In this document: in pieces, positions 9,753 through 18,437 of the stretch | How the letters are laid out: the number at the start of each line of letters is the position of its first letter | Position numbering within the stretch: the first letter of the stretch is position 1 | NCBI RefSeq assembly: GCF_002929305.1 | Contig: NZ_PJIO01000001.1 | Location: forward strand, 186,001 to 250,000 | Length of the DNA: 64,000 nucleotides | Source of the DNA: Arthrobacter sp. GMC3 | GTDB lineage: Bacteria; Actinomycetota; Actinomycetes; Actinomycetales; Micrococcaceae | Direction: 5' to 3' | Notes under the pieces: generated by a model | Databases searched by the model: none | What the model saw: only the letters and a program-made list of their open reading frames with translations | Told to the model about the DNA's origin: nothing | Position numbers and translations under genes: made by a program

Positions 9753-10871
9753 TTAGCCGTTTACGGTGCTGACGAGTGCCGGTTCAGTGAGTGGCACGGA
9801 CTCCGGGCGAGCGCAGGTGCTTTCGATGGTGACGAGCTGACCGGTGTGGGCTGAACGCAGCACCGACTCCATGACCTCCAAGGCATGGAACGCCAATTTT
9901 CCGCCAGCCCGTGGTTCCTGCCCTGCGGCGGTTAGCGCGAGATCGTGGAGGCCGATGCCCCGGGAAGCATCCACGTAGCCAGCCGAAACTGGAAGCGTTT
10001 CCCAGCTGTCATTGCCGAGGCTATGCAGCTTCACCTCGCCGTCAAAACGGTTGGGATCGGGCACAATCAAGGACCCGCTCTCGCCGTGGATCTCAATGTT
10101 GGAGGACGCCGTGGCTACCGCGTCAAAGCTCATCACCAGGGTCGAGAGGGCCCCGGACTCGTGGATCAAGATACCGCTGACATGAGTGTCGGTGGTGACA
10201 GGAATCTGCTCCCCAGTGCGTGGGCCGGTCGAGATGACCCGGGCGTCACGGGTGTGACTGGCGGCGCCGATCACAGATTTGACCGGGCCCAACAGCGTCA
10301 CCAGAGCGGAGACGTAGTAGGGGCCCATGTCCAGCAGCGGGCCGCCCCCTGGAACATAGTAAAAGTCCGGGTTCGGGTGCCAGCGCTCGTGCCCGGGGCA
10401 CATCATGGTGGCCGTGGCCGAGATGGGCTTGCCAATCAGGCCGTCGTCGATAGCCCGCCGTGCGGTCTGTGTGCCCGTGCCTAAAACGGTGTCCGGGGCA
10501 CACCCAACAATGACGCCGGCTGCCGCGGCGGCCGCCAACACGGCTGCGGCTTCAGTCGAGGTGGCGGCCAGCGGCTTCTCACCGTAGACGTGTTTGCCGG
10601 CAGCAATGGCGGCCAGGGCGATCTGTGCGTGCGCGGCAGGGATGGTGAGGTTCAAGACCAAGTCCACCTCGTCGTCGTCCATTAACTCCTGCACCGACAG
10701 CGCCCGAACACCGGGCAGCTCCGCCGCGACACTCTGGGCCCGGGCAAGATCCAGATCGGCCACGGCCACCAGTTTGAGCGTTTCCAGCGTCGGGAACGTC
10801 GCCAAATACTGGGCGATGATGTTGCCACAGCCCACGATGCCAATTCTTAAAGTGTTTAACGGCTGGCCCAC
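9753..10871 (-). CDS. Gfo/Idh/MocA-family dehydrogenase (last gene of the ThuA operon)
   Basis: NAD(P)-dependent oxidoreductase of the glucose-fructose oxidoreductase family. A Rossmann motif GIVGCGNI is at residues 11-18, the family EKP catalytic motif (GEKPLA, Lys 99) follows, and a GGGPLLDMGPYYV segment in the C-terminal sheet domain probably shapes the substrate site. The start is a GTG overlapping the ThuA stop by 16 nt, with GAGG about 8 nt upstream. It converges with the ROK gene, 16 bp apart. The substrate is unknown; oxidation of a ring hydroxyl of an imported glycoside is the likely type of reaction. Confidence 0.85.
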   Translation of the reverse strand: MGQPLNTLRIGIVGCGNIIAQYLATFPTLETLKLVAVADLDLARAQSVAAELPGVRALSVQELMDDDEVDLVLNLTIPAAHAQIALAAIAAGKHVYGEKPLAATSTEAAAVLAAAAAAGVIVGCAPDTVLGTGTQTARRAIDDGLIGKPISATATMMCPGHERWHPNPDFYYVPGGGPLLDMGPYYVSALVTLLGPVKSVIGAASHTRDARVISTGPRTGEQIPVTTDTHVSGILIHESGALSTLVMSFDAVATASSNIEIHGESGSLIVPDPNRFDGEVKLHSLGNDSWETLPVSAGYVDASRGIGLHDLALTAAGQEPRAGGKLAFHALEVMESVLRSAHTGQLVTIESTCARPESVPLTEPALVSTVNG

Positions 10872-11554
10872 AGCATGCCTCTTTCGATGATGGTTTTGAC
10901 GTTGCTCTCTTCAAGAATGTCCACGTGATGGCCGGGAGTGGCCACAAAGATTTTGCCCTTACCCCACTGCCTGGTCCAGATCGCCGGGGAGATGACCTCG
11001 CGGTGCCAGGGGTCCCAGGGACGCACTTTCTGGGTGGTGGTGGCCAGCACGTCAATGTAACTGTCGGTCAACACCCAATACTGTTCGGTGACCAGGTCAA
11101 AGTCGCCGATCCCCTCGGTGATGGGGTGCGCGGCGGCCGCCGGAGTCATGGTGACGGTGTACGGAACGTAGTTATCGGACTGCTCGCCGACGAGTTCATC
11201 GGCGTGCTTGCCCGGATGGCAGGCGAACTGGCCGCCGATCAGATGCAGGTAGTCCGAGTTGTTGCGGTACGAATCGGCGATGCCGCCGTGCCAGCCGGCC
11301 AGGCCCGTGCCGGCCTCAACGGCGTCGCGCAGGCCGTTGAACTCCGCCGGTTCAATGGTGGTCATGGTGTTGCACTGGACAATGAGATCCACGCCGGCCA
11401 TGTAGTCGGCGTCGGCATAGACGGCCGGGCTCTCCTCGACCCGGACGGTGAAACCGTTGGCTTTCAGGTGCGGGATAAACAGTTCGGTGGCCTCGACGGG
11501 TTGATGTCCGTCCCAGCCGCCGCGCACCACAAGTGCGTTTTTCGAAGTCGTCAT
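10856..11554 (-). CDS. ThuA-like protein
   Basis: Class I glutamine-amidotransferase-like fold of the ThuA family, 232 residues. In rhizobia ThuA acts with the Gfo-type ThuB in trehalose and related disaccharide use through 3-keto derivatives. Visible blocks are the N-terminal LVVRGGWDGHQ, the GLAGWHGG turn in the middle and a C-terminal FVATPGHH stretch. The start is the ATG whose ATGA overlaps the stop of the upstream dehydrogenase; a longer upstream extension in the frame overlaps that gene and is discarded. It sits between two Gfo/Idh/MocA enzymes, so it probably processes their product. Substrate not known. Confidence 0.8.
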   Translation of the reverse strand: MTTSKNALVVRGGWDGHQPVEATELFIPHLKANGFTVRVEESPAVYADADYMAGVDLIVQCNTMTTIEPAEFNGLRDAVEAGTGLAGWHGGIADSYRNNSDYLHLIGGQFACHPGKHADELVGEQSDNYVPYTVTMTPAAAAHPITEGIGDFDLVTEQYWVLTDSYIDVLATTTQKVRPWDPWHREVISPAIWTRQWGKGKIFVATPGHHVDILEESNVKTIIERGMLWASR

Positions 11555-12756
11555 GGAGTTTCCTCTTGGTTGGTGGTGGTCCATTGGCTGTTGTTGGCGG
11601 CGCTTTTCTCCACGGCGGCCAGGACGCGTTGGACGCGCAGGGCCTCGGAGAACGACGGCGTGGGCTGGGTTTTGTTGCCCAGTGCGTTCACGAGGTCCAC
11701 CACTTGGTGGGTGAAGCCGTGCTCGTAGCCGAGCCCGTGGCCCGCGGGCCACCAGTTGCCGACGTACGGGTGCACGGGTTCGGTGACCATGATGCGGTGG
11801 AAACCGCGCACATCCTCGGTGTCCGTGCCGTCGTAATACTGCAAGAAATTCATGTCCTCAAAGTCGAACGCCACGGAACCGAGCGTGCCGTTGACCTCCA
11901 AACGATTCGCGTTCTTCCGGCCCAGAGCGGTGCGGGTGGCCTCAAAGATCCCGATCGCACCGCCGTCGAACCGTGCCGTGAACAGGGCCGCATCATCAAC
12001 GGTGACGGGGCCCATTTCGGTGTCCGCTGTGACCTCGCCGTGCCCACCCAAGCCCACCAACTCCCCGCTCACGGGGCGTTCCTTGGTGAATGTTTCCAGG
12101 AGTGCCGAGACGCCGGTGATGTTCAGCCCCGTCACGAACTGGGCGGCGTCGATGCTGTGCGCACCAATGTCGCCCAGCGCGCCCGAGCCGGACTTGGTTT
12201 TGTCCATCCGCCAGGTCAGGGGAGCGTTTTCATCGGAGAGCCAGTCCTGCAGGTATTGCGCGCGGACCTGGCGGATAGTGCCCAGCCGGCCCTCCGCCAC
12301 CATGCGTTGGGCGAGCGCCAGTGCCGGGGTGCGACGGTATGAGTAGCCGCACATGGCGAACACACCGTTTCGGGCGGCTTCCGCGGCCACCTCCGTCATT
12401 TCCTGAGCTTCCGGGACACTGTTGGCGAGCGGCTTCTCGCACAGCACATGCTTGCCGGCCTGCAGTGCCGCGATCGCGATCTCGGCATGCGTATTGCCAG
12501 GGGTGCAGATGTCGATGAGGTCAATGTCATCGCGCTCGATCAAGGCCCGCCAGTCCGTCTCGGTGGAGGCCCAGCCCATCTTCTGGGCAGCATGGTCAAC
12601 GGCGGACCGGTTACGTCCGGCGATGGCCGTCAGTTCCGGGGTGAGAGGCAGGTCAAAGAAGCGGTGCGCGTTGCGCCAGGCATGAGAGTGGGCGGCGCCC
12701 ATGAAGGCGTAACCAACCATCCCCACCCGCAAGGCAGGTTTTTGCTCCGTCGGCAT
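11551..12756 (-). CDS. Gfo/Idh/MocA-family dehydrogenase (first dehydrogenase of the ThuA operon)
   Basis: A 401-residue NAD(P)-dependent oxidoreductase: Rossmann GMVGYAFMG near residue 12, catalytic LCEKPLA (Lys 108), and a C-terminal domain with a DIGAHSIDAAQFVTG segment. It is the ThuB-like partner by position, directly after two ABC permease genes and overlapping thuA by ATGA. The second, smaller dehydrogenase at the operon end is clearly different in sequence, so the two probably act on different intermediates or positions. Substrate assignment would need biochemistry. Confidence 0.85.
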   Translation of the reverse strand: MPTEQKPALRVGMVGYAFMGAAHSHAWRNAHRFFDLPLTPELTAIAGRNRSAVDHAAQKMGWASTETDWRALIERDDIDLIDICTPGNTHAEIAIAALQAGKHVLCEKPLANSVPEAQEMTEVAAEAARNGVFAMCGYSYRRTPALALAQRMVAEGRLGTIRQVRAQYLQDWLSDENAPLTWRMDKTKSGSGALGDIGAHSIDAAQFVTGLNITGVSALLETFTKERPVSGELVGLGGHGEVTADTEMGPVTVDDAALFTARFDGGAIGIFEATRTALGRKNANRLEVNGTLGSVAFDFEDMNFLQYYDGTDTEDVRGFHRIMVTEPVHPYVGNWWPAGHGLGYEHGFTHQVVDLVNALGNKTQPTPSFSEALRVQRVLAAVEKSAANNSQWTTTNQEETP

Positions 12757-12784
12757 GAAATATGGGTCCTTATCTAGGTGTGGA

Positions 12785-13678
12785 TTATTTGCTGAAGCCG
12801 GCGGTTAGCCCGCTGAGTAGCTGGCGTCGGCCGATCACGTAGAGCACCAGGATGGGCAAGGTGGTCAGCACCACCGATGCCAGCACGGCCGGAATATTGA
12901 CCGAGTACTGTCCCTGGAAGCTCCACAACGCCAGTGGCAGCACCCGCAGCTCAGGACTCTGGGTCAGGATCAGCGGTAGCAGGAAACCGTTCCAGACACC
13001 CAGCCCGTTGTAGATGGCAACTGTGACGATGGCTGGTTTTGTCAACGGCAGCGCCAGCCGCCACATGGTCTGCCATTCGGAGCAACCGTCCAGGCGCATT
13101 GACTCGAACAGTTCATTCGGTACGTCTCGGATGAAATTAGAGAGGATGAGCACTGTCAGTGGGATGGCGAAGGCGATCGAGGGCAGGATCAGGGCCAGCA
13201 GCGAATCGTACAAGTTCATCTTGATGATGAGCAGGTAGACCGGGATGATCGTGGCCTGCAGTGGAATGGCCAACCCCATCAGGAACAAGGCATTGACGCT
13301 TTTGAGGAAGCGGCCGGAGCCACGCACGATCGCGAACGCCGCCATGAACGAAAACACCACGGCCGGCACGGTGGCCCCCAAGGTAACAATGACGCTATTG
13401 AGGAAGTAGCGGCCAAAATCGTTAGCGATCACCATCTTGTAGTTCTCAAGTGTCGGGTTTGACGGCAGAGCCAGGGGGTTCTGACTGAAGTAGCCGGCCT
13501 GGCTCTTGAAGGAGGTGATGAGGATGTAGTAGATCGGGATGATGATCACGGCCAGCCAAATCCAGCCGGCAGCACCGGCAGGGAGGTTTAGCTTCCGGAC
13601 CCGGCGGCCAAAACGGGTGGGCTGCCGGGTGGGACTTGTGGCGGGCGCAGGGGCTGGCTTGGACAAGGTTGTTGTCAT
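12785..13678 (-). CDS. Sugar ABC transporter permease, MalG type
   Basis: Inner-membrane subunit of a carbohydrate (CUT1) ABC importer, 297 residues with six predicted membrane spans. The cytosolic EAA-like loop is visible as ELFESMRLDGCSEWQTMWRL. It follows the MalF-type permease with a 2-nt gap. The ATPase is not encoded in the operon, so a shared MsiK-type ATPase, common in actinobacteria, probably energises it. Its C-terminus GLTAGFSK matches MalG-type ends. Confidence 0.92.
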   Translation of the reverse strand: MTTTLSKPAPAPATSPTRQPTRFGRRVRKLNLPAGAAGWIWLAVIIIPIYYILITSFKSQAGYFSQNPLALPSNPTLENYKMVIANDFGRYFLNSVIVTLGATVPAVVFSFMAAFAIVRGSGRFLKSVNALFLMGLAIPLQATIIPVYLLIIKMNLYDSLLALILPSIAFAIPLTVLILSNFIRDVPNELFESMRLDGCSEWQTMWRLALPLTKPAIVTVAIYNGLGVWNGFLLPLILTQSPELRVLPLALWSFQGQYSVNIPAVLASVVLTTLPILVLYVIGRRQLLSGLTAGFSK

Positions 13679-13680
13679 GG

Positions 13681-14607
13681 TTACATGCCTTCCAATTGGC
13701 TGCCGTTATTGTCCTTGCCGCCCAGCCGTTGCAGCAGCAGGGCCAGGCCAAGCCCCAGGACCACCAAGACGACTGCAATGACGCTGGCCTGACCCATTTG
13801 GTTCGCCATGAAGCCGGTGAGGTACATGTCCAGGGCAAGGTTTCGCGTCGCATTCCCGGGCCCGCCGCCGGTGATCACAAAGATCATGTCGAAGTAGGTC
13901 AGCGCCCCGACCACCATGAGGGTGGAGGAAGTGATGATGGTGTACTTCAGTTGCGGCACCGTGATGTAGAAGAACTGCTTGACCCTGCCCGCGCCGTCGA
14001 TCTCCGCTGCCTCATACAGTGACCGGGGGATCTGACGTACGCCGCCTTGGTAAATGAGGGTATGGAAGGGAATGAACTGCCAGGACACCACAAAGATCAC
14101 GACGCCGAGTGCCAGCTGCGGCTGGCCGAGCCAGTCCTGCGCCAGGAATGGCAGGTGCAGGCCGGCGGCCAAGCCAAAGTTTGGATCCAGCAGGGCCTTG
14201 TAGGCGATGGCAATGGCGGCAGAGGACAGCAACAGTGGCAGGAAATACAGGACTGCCAGCAGGGCCCGGTACTTTTGTGAGCCGGCAGTGAAGACGCCCA
14301 GTAAAAGGCTGATGGGCGTTTGGATGACCCATGACAGGGCCATGATGACAAACGTCAGCCCCAGAGCGTGGTACATCTTGGGGTCAGCGATTGCCCGCAG
14401 CCAGTTGGCCACACCGGCGAACGTGATAGCCCCAATGCCATCCCAGTTCGTGAAGCTCAGAAGCAACACGCCAACCAGCGGCACGATGGCGAAAACGAGG
14501 AAAAGGATCAGTGCAGGCACGACGAGCCAGTTCAGTGGGCCCGTGGCATTACTGCGCTGCCGTCTGGCGCCGCTGCGCTGGCCGGGGAGAGTGGTGGTGG
14601 AGGTCAT
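13681..14607 (-). CDS. Sugar ABC transporter permease, MalF type
   Basis: Partner permease of the CUT1 importer, 308 residues. The N-terminus is cytosolic and basic (QRSGARRQRS), followed by six spans. The EAA loop reads LYEAAEIDGAGRVKQFF, the contact point for the ATPase. Its ATG overlaps the stop of the binding-protein gene (ATGA), indicating translational coupling and a fixed subunit ratio. Confidence 0.92.
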   Translation of the reverse strand: MTSTTTLPGQRSGARRQRSNATGPLNWLVVPALILFLVFAIVPLVGVLLLSFTNWDGIGAITFAGVANWLRAIADPKMYHALGLTFVIMALSWVIQTPISLLLGVFTAGSQKYRALLAVLYFLPLLLSSAAIAIAYKALLDPNFGLAAGLHLPFLAQDWLGQPQLALGVVIFVVSWQFIPFHTLIYQGGVRQIPRSLYEAAEIDGAGRVKQFFYITVPQLKYTIITSSTLMVVGALTYFDMIFVITGGGPGNATRNLALDMYLTGFMANQMGQASVIAVVLVVLGLGLALLLQRLGGKDNNGSQLEGM

Positions 14608-15935
14608 TGGCCAAGCGTCGCATTCATGTTGCTGGCGAATTTCTCCGGCGTGATCGACTTGGTGAACAGCTGGTCAATATTATTGAGCAGTGCCTCCGCT
14701 GCGGTGGGGCTCAGTGCCTGGTCCCAGGACTGCTGGAAGTTCGGTGCATCCTTGGCCAGGTTGTAGACATAGGTCAAGAAGTCTTTGTCGTCGGTGGCGG
14801 CGAGCTGGTCCTCGATGCCGGTGACGATCGGCACGGCGCCCGATTTGATCCACGCGGTGACCTCGGCGGGGGTGAGTAGGCCTTCGGCGAAGAACTTCTT
14901 GGCGCTCGCCTGTTCCTCTCCTGACGCCTTGGCCGAGATGGACATGTATTGCCCCGGGTTGCCGGTGGTGTTCTTGGCGTCACCGGTGCCGCCGGCAACA
15001 GTCGGGAAGTCTACCCAGCCGAGATTGCCGTTCTTAACGAAGTCGCCGCCGTCGTTCTTCATGCCGCCGTAAGTCCAGGCGCCGTGCAGCATCATGGCGG
15101 CCTTGCCGGTATAGAGCAGCGCCTGGTCGGCGTTGGAGTCGGCGGTGATCGAGGAGAAGCCCTTGATGAAGCCGTTCGCCGTTACAAGGTCCTGGATTTT
15201 TGTCAGGGCCTCGAGGGCCGCCGGGTTGGACCACGCATTGGCTTTGGCGGCAAAGATGTCATTGAACACCTCGGGGCCCCCAACCCGGTCAAACATGTAC
15301 TCCAGCCACATCATGGACGTCCAGCGCGACTGGCCACCGAGCGAGATCGGCGCCACGCCCATGTCGTTGAATGTCGTTGTCAAGCTCATCAGATCGTCCC
15401 ACGTTTTAGGCGGCTGGACCCCGGCCTTGGCGAAGAGCTCCTTGTTGTAGAAGAAAATAATCGGGGCAACCGTCTCGTTGGGGAGTGCGTAGATCTTTCC
15501 GTCGACTGTGGCTGCACCAAACGCAGAGGGGAAGAGCCGATCCTTGACCTTCGGGTTCTCGGTCAACCAGGCGGTCAGGTCGATGACTTGGTTGGCCTGG
15601 GCGTACGTCTTCAATCCGCCGCCGCCCCAACCGTAGATCATAGTTGGCGCCTCTCCGGCGCCGATGGCCGTCTTGATCTTTGTCTTGAAGGCGTCGTTTT
15701 GAAAGAAGGTGAGCTTGATCTGGTTGTCCGGGTTGGCCTTGTTGAAGACGTCAACGGTGTCTTTGCGGATGGTCTCTCCGGGGGCACCGGTCAGGGACCA
15801 GATGCTGGCAGAACTGGATCCTGCGGCACCTCCGCCGGGGCCCGAGGTGCCGCAGGCTGTGAGCCCCCAGGCGGCGAGGGGAGTGACGACGGCAAATGCC
15901 AGAAATGATCGGCGGGACGCGGGCTTGTGTTCCAT
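14604..15935 (-). CDS. Extracellular sugar-binding lipoprotein of the ThuA-operon importer
   Basis: Cluster I substrate-binding protein, 443 residues, exported and lipid-anchored: basic SRRSF start, a hydrophobic stretch, then lipobox LTAC. The mature part shows the FYNKELFAKAGVQPPKTWDDL block typical of maltose/oligosaccharide binders and a C-terminal helical region. The ATG at 15935 is chosen because GGAG lies 7-10 nt upstream and the signal peptide starts there; a longer in-frame start 69 nt upstream is less likely. First gene of the operon that runs to 9753. Ligand not predictable from sequence. Confidence 0.9.
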   Translation of the reverse strand: MEHKPASRRSFLAFAVVTPLAAWGLTACGTSGPGGGAAGSSSASIWSLTGAPGETIRKDTVDVFNKANPDNQIKLTFFQNDAFKTKIKTAIGAGEAPTMIYGWGGGGLKTYAQANQVIDLTAWLTENPKVKDRLFPSAFGAATVDGKIYALPNETVAPIIFFYNKELFAKAGVQPPKTWDDLMSLTTTFNDMGVAPISLGGQSRWTSMMWLEYMFDRVGGPEVFNDIFAAKANAWSNPAALEALTKIQDLVTANGFIKGFSSITADSNADQALLYTGKAAMMLHGAWTYGGMKNDGGDFVKNGNLGWVDFPTVAGGTGDAKNTTGNPGQYMSISAKASGEEQASAKKFFAEGLLTPAEVTAWIKSGAVPIVTGIEDQLAATDDKDFLTYVYNLAKDAPNFQQSWDQALSPTAAEALLNNIDQLFTKSITPEKFASNMNATLGQ

Positions 15936-16009
15936 TCTTATCTCCATTGAAAAGTGGCCAGTACTTGACCGAGGGGAATGCTGACGGCAAACAACGAATG
16001 ACAAATCTT

Positions 16010-16021
16010 CGAAATATTTCG
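16010..16021. promoter_or_regulatory. LacI-type operator, proximal to the binding-protein gene
   Basis: CGAAATATTTCG is a perfect 12-bp palindrome with the central symmetry expected of LacI-family sites. It lies 74 nt before the binding-protein ATG and downstream of its predicted promoter. Confidence 0.65.
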
Positions 16022-16044
16022 CAATTAATTCTGCAAGTCAGTAA

Positions 16045-16074
16045 AATGTAGCCGTGATGTCAATCACACGTCAA
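16045..16074 (-). promoter_or_regulatory. Predicted promoter of the ThuA/ABC operon
   Basis: On the minus strand TTGACG (16069-16074) and TACATT (16045-16050) are separated by 18 nt. The CRP/GlxR-like palindrome fills the spacer. The match is moderate. Confidence 0.45.
16053..16068. promoter_or_regulatory. CRP/GlxR-like binding site
   Basis: Read on the minus strand TGTGA-TTGACA-TCACG matches 9 of the 10 conserved positions of the CRP/GlxR consensus. It lies inside the predicted -35/-10 spacer, where binding would block RNA polymerase. Confidence 0.5.
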
Positions 16075-16129
16075 GCATTATTTTTGGAGATTTGACTGTC
16101 GCCTACTCAATCCGGCACACTTCAGTCAC

Positions 16130-16141
16130 TGAAATATTTCG
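16130..16141. promoter_or_regulatory. LacI-type operator, proximal to the regulator gene
   Basis: TGAAATATTTCG differs from the palindrome at 16010 by one base and lies 15 nt before the regulator ATG. This suggests autoregulation and possibly looping between two sites 120 bp apart. Confidence 0.6.
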
Positions 16142-16156
16142 GAAAGTCGGGACAAG

Positions 16157-17197
16157 ATGCGCGTAACTAAATCGCCGGCGAAGCCGGTTTTGGCCACGGT
16201 GGCCGCGTTGGCTGGGGTTTCGGCGCCCACGGTATCCAAGGTGATCAATGGCCGTGACGACGTCGCTGCGGACACGAGGGCCCGCGTGCAGGCGGCACTG
16301 GCTGAGCTCGGTTATGAATCGCCGGCGCAACGTCGGACCAGGTCCAGCGGGCCGGCCATGGTGGACCTGGTCATTGACGGGATGAACACCCAGTACTCCA
16401 TGGAGATCCTCACGGGAATCCTTGACTTTGCCGCCAGCGAGGACGTCGACGTCGTGGTTGGCAACGTCACCCCAGCAAAATTGCACCGGGCAAATCATGA
16501 GGAGTGGGCCCAGCGCATGGTGGAGTCCGGACGTACGGGCCTCATTCTGGTGACCTCCGAGATGACCGACAAGCAATTGGATTCCTTCAGGCGGCGAAAC
16601 ATCCCCGTGGTGGTGATTGATCCGCTGAATCCGCCGCGGAGTGGATATATCAGTGTGGGGGCTACCAACTGGGCCGGTGGCAAGGCCGCCACGGAGCACC
16701 TCATTGCGTTGGGGCATCGCAGGATCGCGTTTTTGGGGGGGCCAGCGGCTGCCGAATGTAGTGTTGCCCGCCTTCACGGCTACTTGGCGGCACTGATGTC
16801 TCACGGCATCACTTCCCGACCCGACTATGTCCTGACCGGAGAATTTAACCAGCACTTCGGCCGGGCAGGCACCTCTGAGCTACTGGCTCTCGAGGAGCCT
16901 CCGACAGCGATTTTTGCCGCCAGCGATGCCACCGCGCTGGGGGTTTTGGAGGAGGCGCGACGTCTGGGCCTGCGCATCCCCGAGGACCTGAGTCTGGTGG
17001 GTTTTGACGGCACCCCGCTGACCGAGCAGACCCTGCCGAGACTGACCTCTGTTGCCCAGCCGTTGCAGGAGATGGGTAGGGCTGCATTGCGGGCTGTCTT
17101 GCGTCTGGCCAAGGATGAGAGTCTCGATTCCCCTCATATGGAACTGGCGACGGAGTTGGTCGTTCGCGATTCCACGGCCCCGCCGCGGCCCCGTTGA
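16157..17197 (+). CDS. LacI-family regulator of the ThuA/ABC operon
   Basis: 346 residues: an N-terminal LacI helix-turn-helix (TVAALAGVSAPTVSKVINGRDDV, about residues 14-36) with hinge, then a periplasmic-binding-protein-like effector domain. It is divergent from the importer operon, and two near-identical palindromes lie in the shared intergenic region, one next to each gene, so it is very probably the local repressor and autorepressor. The effector is presumably the imported glycoside or its keto product (inference). Confidence 0.85.
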   Translation: MRVTKSPAKPVLATVAALAGVSAPTVSKVINGRDDVAADTRARVQAALAELGYESPAQRRTRSSGPAMVDLVIDGMNTQYSMEILTGILDFAASEDVDVVVGNVTPAKLHRANHEEWAQRMVESGRTGLILVTSEMTDKQLDSFRRRNIPVVVIDPLNPPRSGYISVGATNWAGGKAATEHLIALGHRRIAFLGGPAAAECSVARLHGYLAALMSHGITSRPDYVLTGEFNQHFGRAGTSELLALEEPPTAIFAASDATALGVLEEARRLGLRIPEDLSLVGFDGTPLTEQTLPRLTSVAQPLQEMGRAALRAVLRLAKDESLDSPHMELATELVVRDSTAPPRPR

Positions 17198-17233
17198 GGG
17201 TTCCACGTGGGGTGGCAGGCGTTGGTGGATTAC

Positions 17234-17293
17234 CGCGCCCGTTCCCCGTTGTCGCGCCCAGTAGAGCGGTAGCGACAGCGGGGAGCGGGCGCG
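17234..17293. terminator. Long GC-rich hairpin between two converging LacI genes
   Basis: Two 22-nt arms (17234-17255 and 17272-17293) pair along their whole length, with two G-U wobbles on the plus strand, around a 16-nt loop, followed by ATTTTCG. It probably terminates one or both converging transcripts. Confidence 0.7.
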
Positions 17294-17306
17294 ATTTTCG
17301 AACCGG

Positions 17307-18317
17307 TCATTTTCCGCTGGTGCTGCCCCGCACTACCAGCTCGGGCTTGAAGACGACCGATCGCGGGACGGTGGCTTCGGATTCCAGCTGTTCAAGCAGC
17401 AGTTCAATGGCCGTCTGGCCGATCAGCGCGGCGGGCTGCCGAATTGAGGTCAGCGGAACTATGGCGGAGGCGGCAAAGTCGATATCGTCATAGCCCACGA
17501 GGGCCACGTCCTCGGGGATGCGCAGGGTGTGCAGCATGGTCAGCGACTGCATGAGACCTAACGCCAGCAAATCGTTGGCGCAGAATACCCCGTCAGGCAG
17601 CTCCGCCAGCCCGCGCTCTACCAGCAGATCCCCGACGGTCCGTCCCGCTAGGACGCTCATCTCGGCGGCATCGAGAACTTCCAAAGTGGCGTCGGGGAAC
17701 TCGCCAACGGCCTGCCGCGCGCCCTCGAGCCGGTCCCGTACTTGGCGAAGGCTCTGCGGCCCGGCGATAAAGGCAATCTTGCGCCGACCCAGCTCCAGTA
17801 GGTGCCTGGTGGCCAGGTGGCCGCCCTGGACGTCGTCCACCGAGACGGAGCTGAACCCTCCGTCATCCGCCCGGCTATCCACCAGTACTACCTTGGTGCC
17901 GCGCGCGGTGAGTGCCCGCAGCCGCTCGGAAACATTGGCCACCGGGGAAATGAGCACACCCTGGACCTGTTGCTCCTCGAAGAGGTCCAGGTAGTGCGAT
18001 TCTCGCTGGGCGTCGTGGCCGCTGTTTCCCAGCACGACGGCGCGTCCCCCCGTGGCGGCGGCGTCCTCCGCTGCTCGCGAGAGGGAAGAAAAGAACGGGT
18101 TGCCGATGTCTAGGACTATGAGGCCGATGGTGCGGCTACGCCCGGCCCGGAGTTGCCGGGCGGCGTCGTTGCGGACAAAACCCAGATCCGAGATTGAGGA
18201 CAAAACCCTTTCTCGCGTTTGGGGGGCTACCCGGTCCGGGTAGTTCAGGACGTTTGAGACAGTCCCCACGGCCACCCCTGCGTGGTTGGCGACGTCCTTG
18301 ATGCTTGCTGCCCGCAT
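17307..18317 (-). CDS. LacI-family regulator, probable rhamnose repressor
   Basis: 336 residues: helix-turn-helix IKDVANHAGVAVGTVSNVLNYPDRV at the N-terminus and a sugar-binding-like core with a VLDIGNPFFSSL stretch, ending in VVRGSTSGK. It is divergent from the rhamnose operon, and a TGAA-N4-TTCA operator sits after the operon promoter. The role as L-rhamnose (or rhamnulose) responsive repressor is inferred from position. The gene ends next to the long hairpin. Confidence 0.82.
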   Translation of the reverse strand: MRAASIKDVANHAGVAVGTVSNVLNYPDRVAPQTRERVLSSISDLGFVRNDAARQLRAGRSRTIGLIVLDIGNPFFSSLSRAAEDAAATGGRAVVLGNSGHDAQRESHYLDLFEEQQVQGVLISPVANVSERLRALTARGTKVVLVDSRADDGGFSSVSVDDVQGGHLATRHLLELGRRKIAFIAGPQSLRQVRDRLEGARQAVGEFPDATLEVLDAAEMSVLAGRTVGDLLVERGLAELPDGVFCANDLLALGLMQSLTMLHTLRIPEDVALVGYDDIDFAASAIVPLTSIRQPAALIGQTAIELLLEQLESEATVPRSVVFKPELVVRGSTSGK

Positions 18318-18368
18318 GTGAAAGCTCCGCTTCGGATCCCGAGGATGAAGACTTCCGCCGGGAAATGG

Positions 18369-18398
18369 TTGACATTAACTCAAAGTCCAGAGTACTTT
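18369..18398 (+). promoter_or_regulatory. Rhamnose operon promoter
   Basis: TTGACA (18369-18374), 18-nt spacer, TACTTT (18393-18398). An inverted repeat TCAAAG...CTTTGA (18380-18400) overlaps the spacer and -10. Confidence 0.6.
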
Positions 18399-18410
18399 GA
18401 ATCGTAATAA

Positions 18411-18422
18411 TGAATCGTTTCA
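18411..18422. promoter_or_regulatory. LacI-type operator of the rhamnose operon
   Basis: TGAATCGTTTCA is symmetric at 10 of 12 positions with a central CG. It lies just downstream of the predicted transcription start and 15 nt before the mutarotase ATG, a repressing position. Confidence 0.6.
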
Positions 18423-18437
18423 AAAGAAGGAAACCTT

